Source: Dromaius novaehollandiae (lineage: Eukaryota; Chordata; Aves; Casuariiformes; Dromaiidae). Taken from it: 64,000 nt of DNA. The stretch is from positions 140,437,517 through 140,501,516 of the forward strand of contig NC_088099.1 in NCBI RefSeq assembly GCF_036370855.1, in the 5' to 3' direction. Position numbers and translations under genes: made by a program. Under the pieces are notes generated by a model. It ran no database searches. It was given only the letters and a program-made list of their open reading frames with translations, and was not told the origin of the DNA. Shown one piece after another: positions 63,721 through 64,000 of this stretch. How positions within the stretch are numbered: the stretch's first letter is position 1; each line of letters opens with the position of its first letter.

Positions 63721-64000
63721 ACCGGGGCCTGGGGCGGGACCGGGTTTCCATGGCGATTGCCTCCCGGCCCGGCGGGACTGTTATGACACCACTGGGCGGC
63801 CTCCCTCCCTCTGCCCGCCCGAGGGCCGCCCCGCCCGGCAACGGCGCCGGCCCGCTCCCTCCCCGCCCCCGCCGCGCTCCCGCGGGGCCTCGCCGGCGCC
63901 GCGCACCTCCCCTTCCGCAGCAGCCCCCGGCGACGGGGCCGCCGGGCCGGGCCGGGCCGGGCCGAGGTCTCCCCGCCCGGGGGGTCGCGGGGGAGGTGCA

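Larger units (their letters stand above)
62990..64000. promoter_or_regulatory. RNF138: CpG island, RNF138 promoter region
   Basis: A very GC-rich and CpG-dense block with GGGCGG/CCGCCC boxes, in sharp contrast to the AT-rich interior. It spans the coding start and the probable non-coding exon and runs off the right edge. No TATA box is evident, as usual for a housekeeping promoter. Confidence 0.9.

Noticed and set aside
62869-63786. 305-codon plus-strand open frame
   Set aside because: An Arg/Ala/Gly-rich frame in a CpG island opposite RNF138 exon 1. Stop codons are rare there because of GC content, and there is no domain.
63575-63841. 88-codon minus-strand frame in the CpG island
   Set aside because: Low-complexity Ala/Pro/Arg translation overlapping the probable non-coding exon; no recognisable protein.

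Overview
The window is nuclear DNA of a vertebrate, almost certainly a bird. The evidence is a classic CR1 retroposon 3' end at about 44.7-45.0 kb, very low interspersed-repeat content, compact introns, and two adjacent multi-exon genes in the order and relative orientation I know from the human chromosome 18 RNF138-MEP1B block. Both genes are on the minus strand, so they read from right to left.

Right side (about 52.9-64 kb): a CpG island (63.0-64.0 kb) holds the promoter of RNF138, a RING/zinc-finger E3 ubiquitin ligase. All seven coding exons are present (63321 down to 55753, 246 codons plus stop). They are preceded by a probable non-coding first exon and followed by a probable AT-rich 3' UTR. 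Middle (18.5-44.5 kb): the complete MEP1B gene (meprin A subunit beta, an astacin metalloprotease) in 15 coding exons, 804 codons by my reconstruction. Its domains are signal peptide, propeptide, astacin protease, MAM, MATH, EGF-like, transmembrane segment and short tail. It differs from the human protein mainly by a threonine-rich mucin-like stalk of roughly 85-90 residues, encoded by a 39-bp coding minisatellite. A TATA-like box with HNF1-like and CDX-like motifs lies just upstream of the start codon, and a CR1 copy sits about 200 bp upstream of it.

Left side (1-18.5 kb): no intact gene. Position 1-1044 is one end of a pogo-family Tigger1-type DNA transposon, ending in a recognisable terminal repeat and carrying a broken transposase on the minus strand. 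Tigger1 is a family I associate with placental mammals, so its presence beside avian-type DNA is unexpected. From 3.9 to 7.1 kb, on the plus strand, lie four separate remnants of an intron-containing MCM3-like replication-helicase gene. Two upstream exons carry frameshifts; two downstream exons are open with good splice sites. No ATPase-core exons follow. Farther right are a CpG-rich block next to homeodomain/octamer-like motifs (9.7-10.3 kb) and a composite tandem-repeat zone (16.9-17.8 kb) that includes an alternating two-type minisatellite.

The two working genes are not functionally linked; they are neighbours by synteny. Coordinates of splice sites were read by eye from consensus GT/AG sites, reading-frame phase and remembered family protein sequences. 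No alignment or database search was run.
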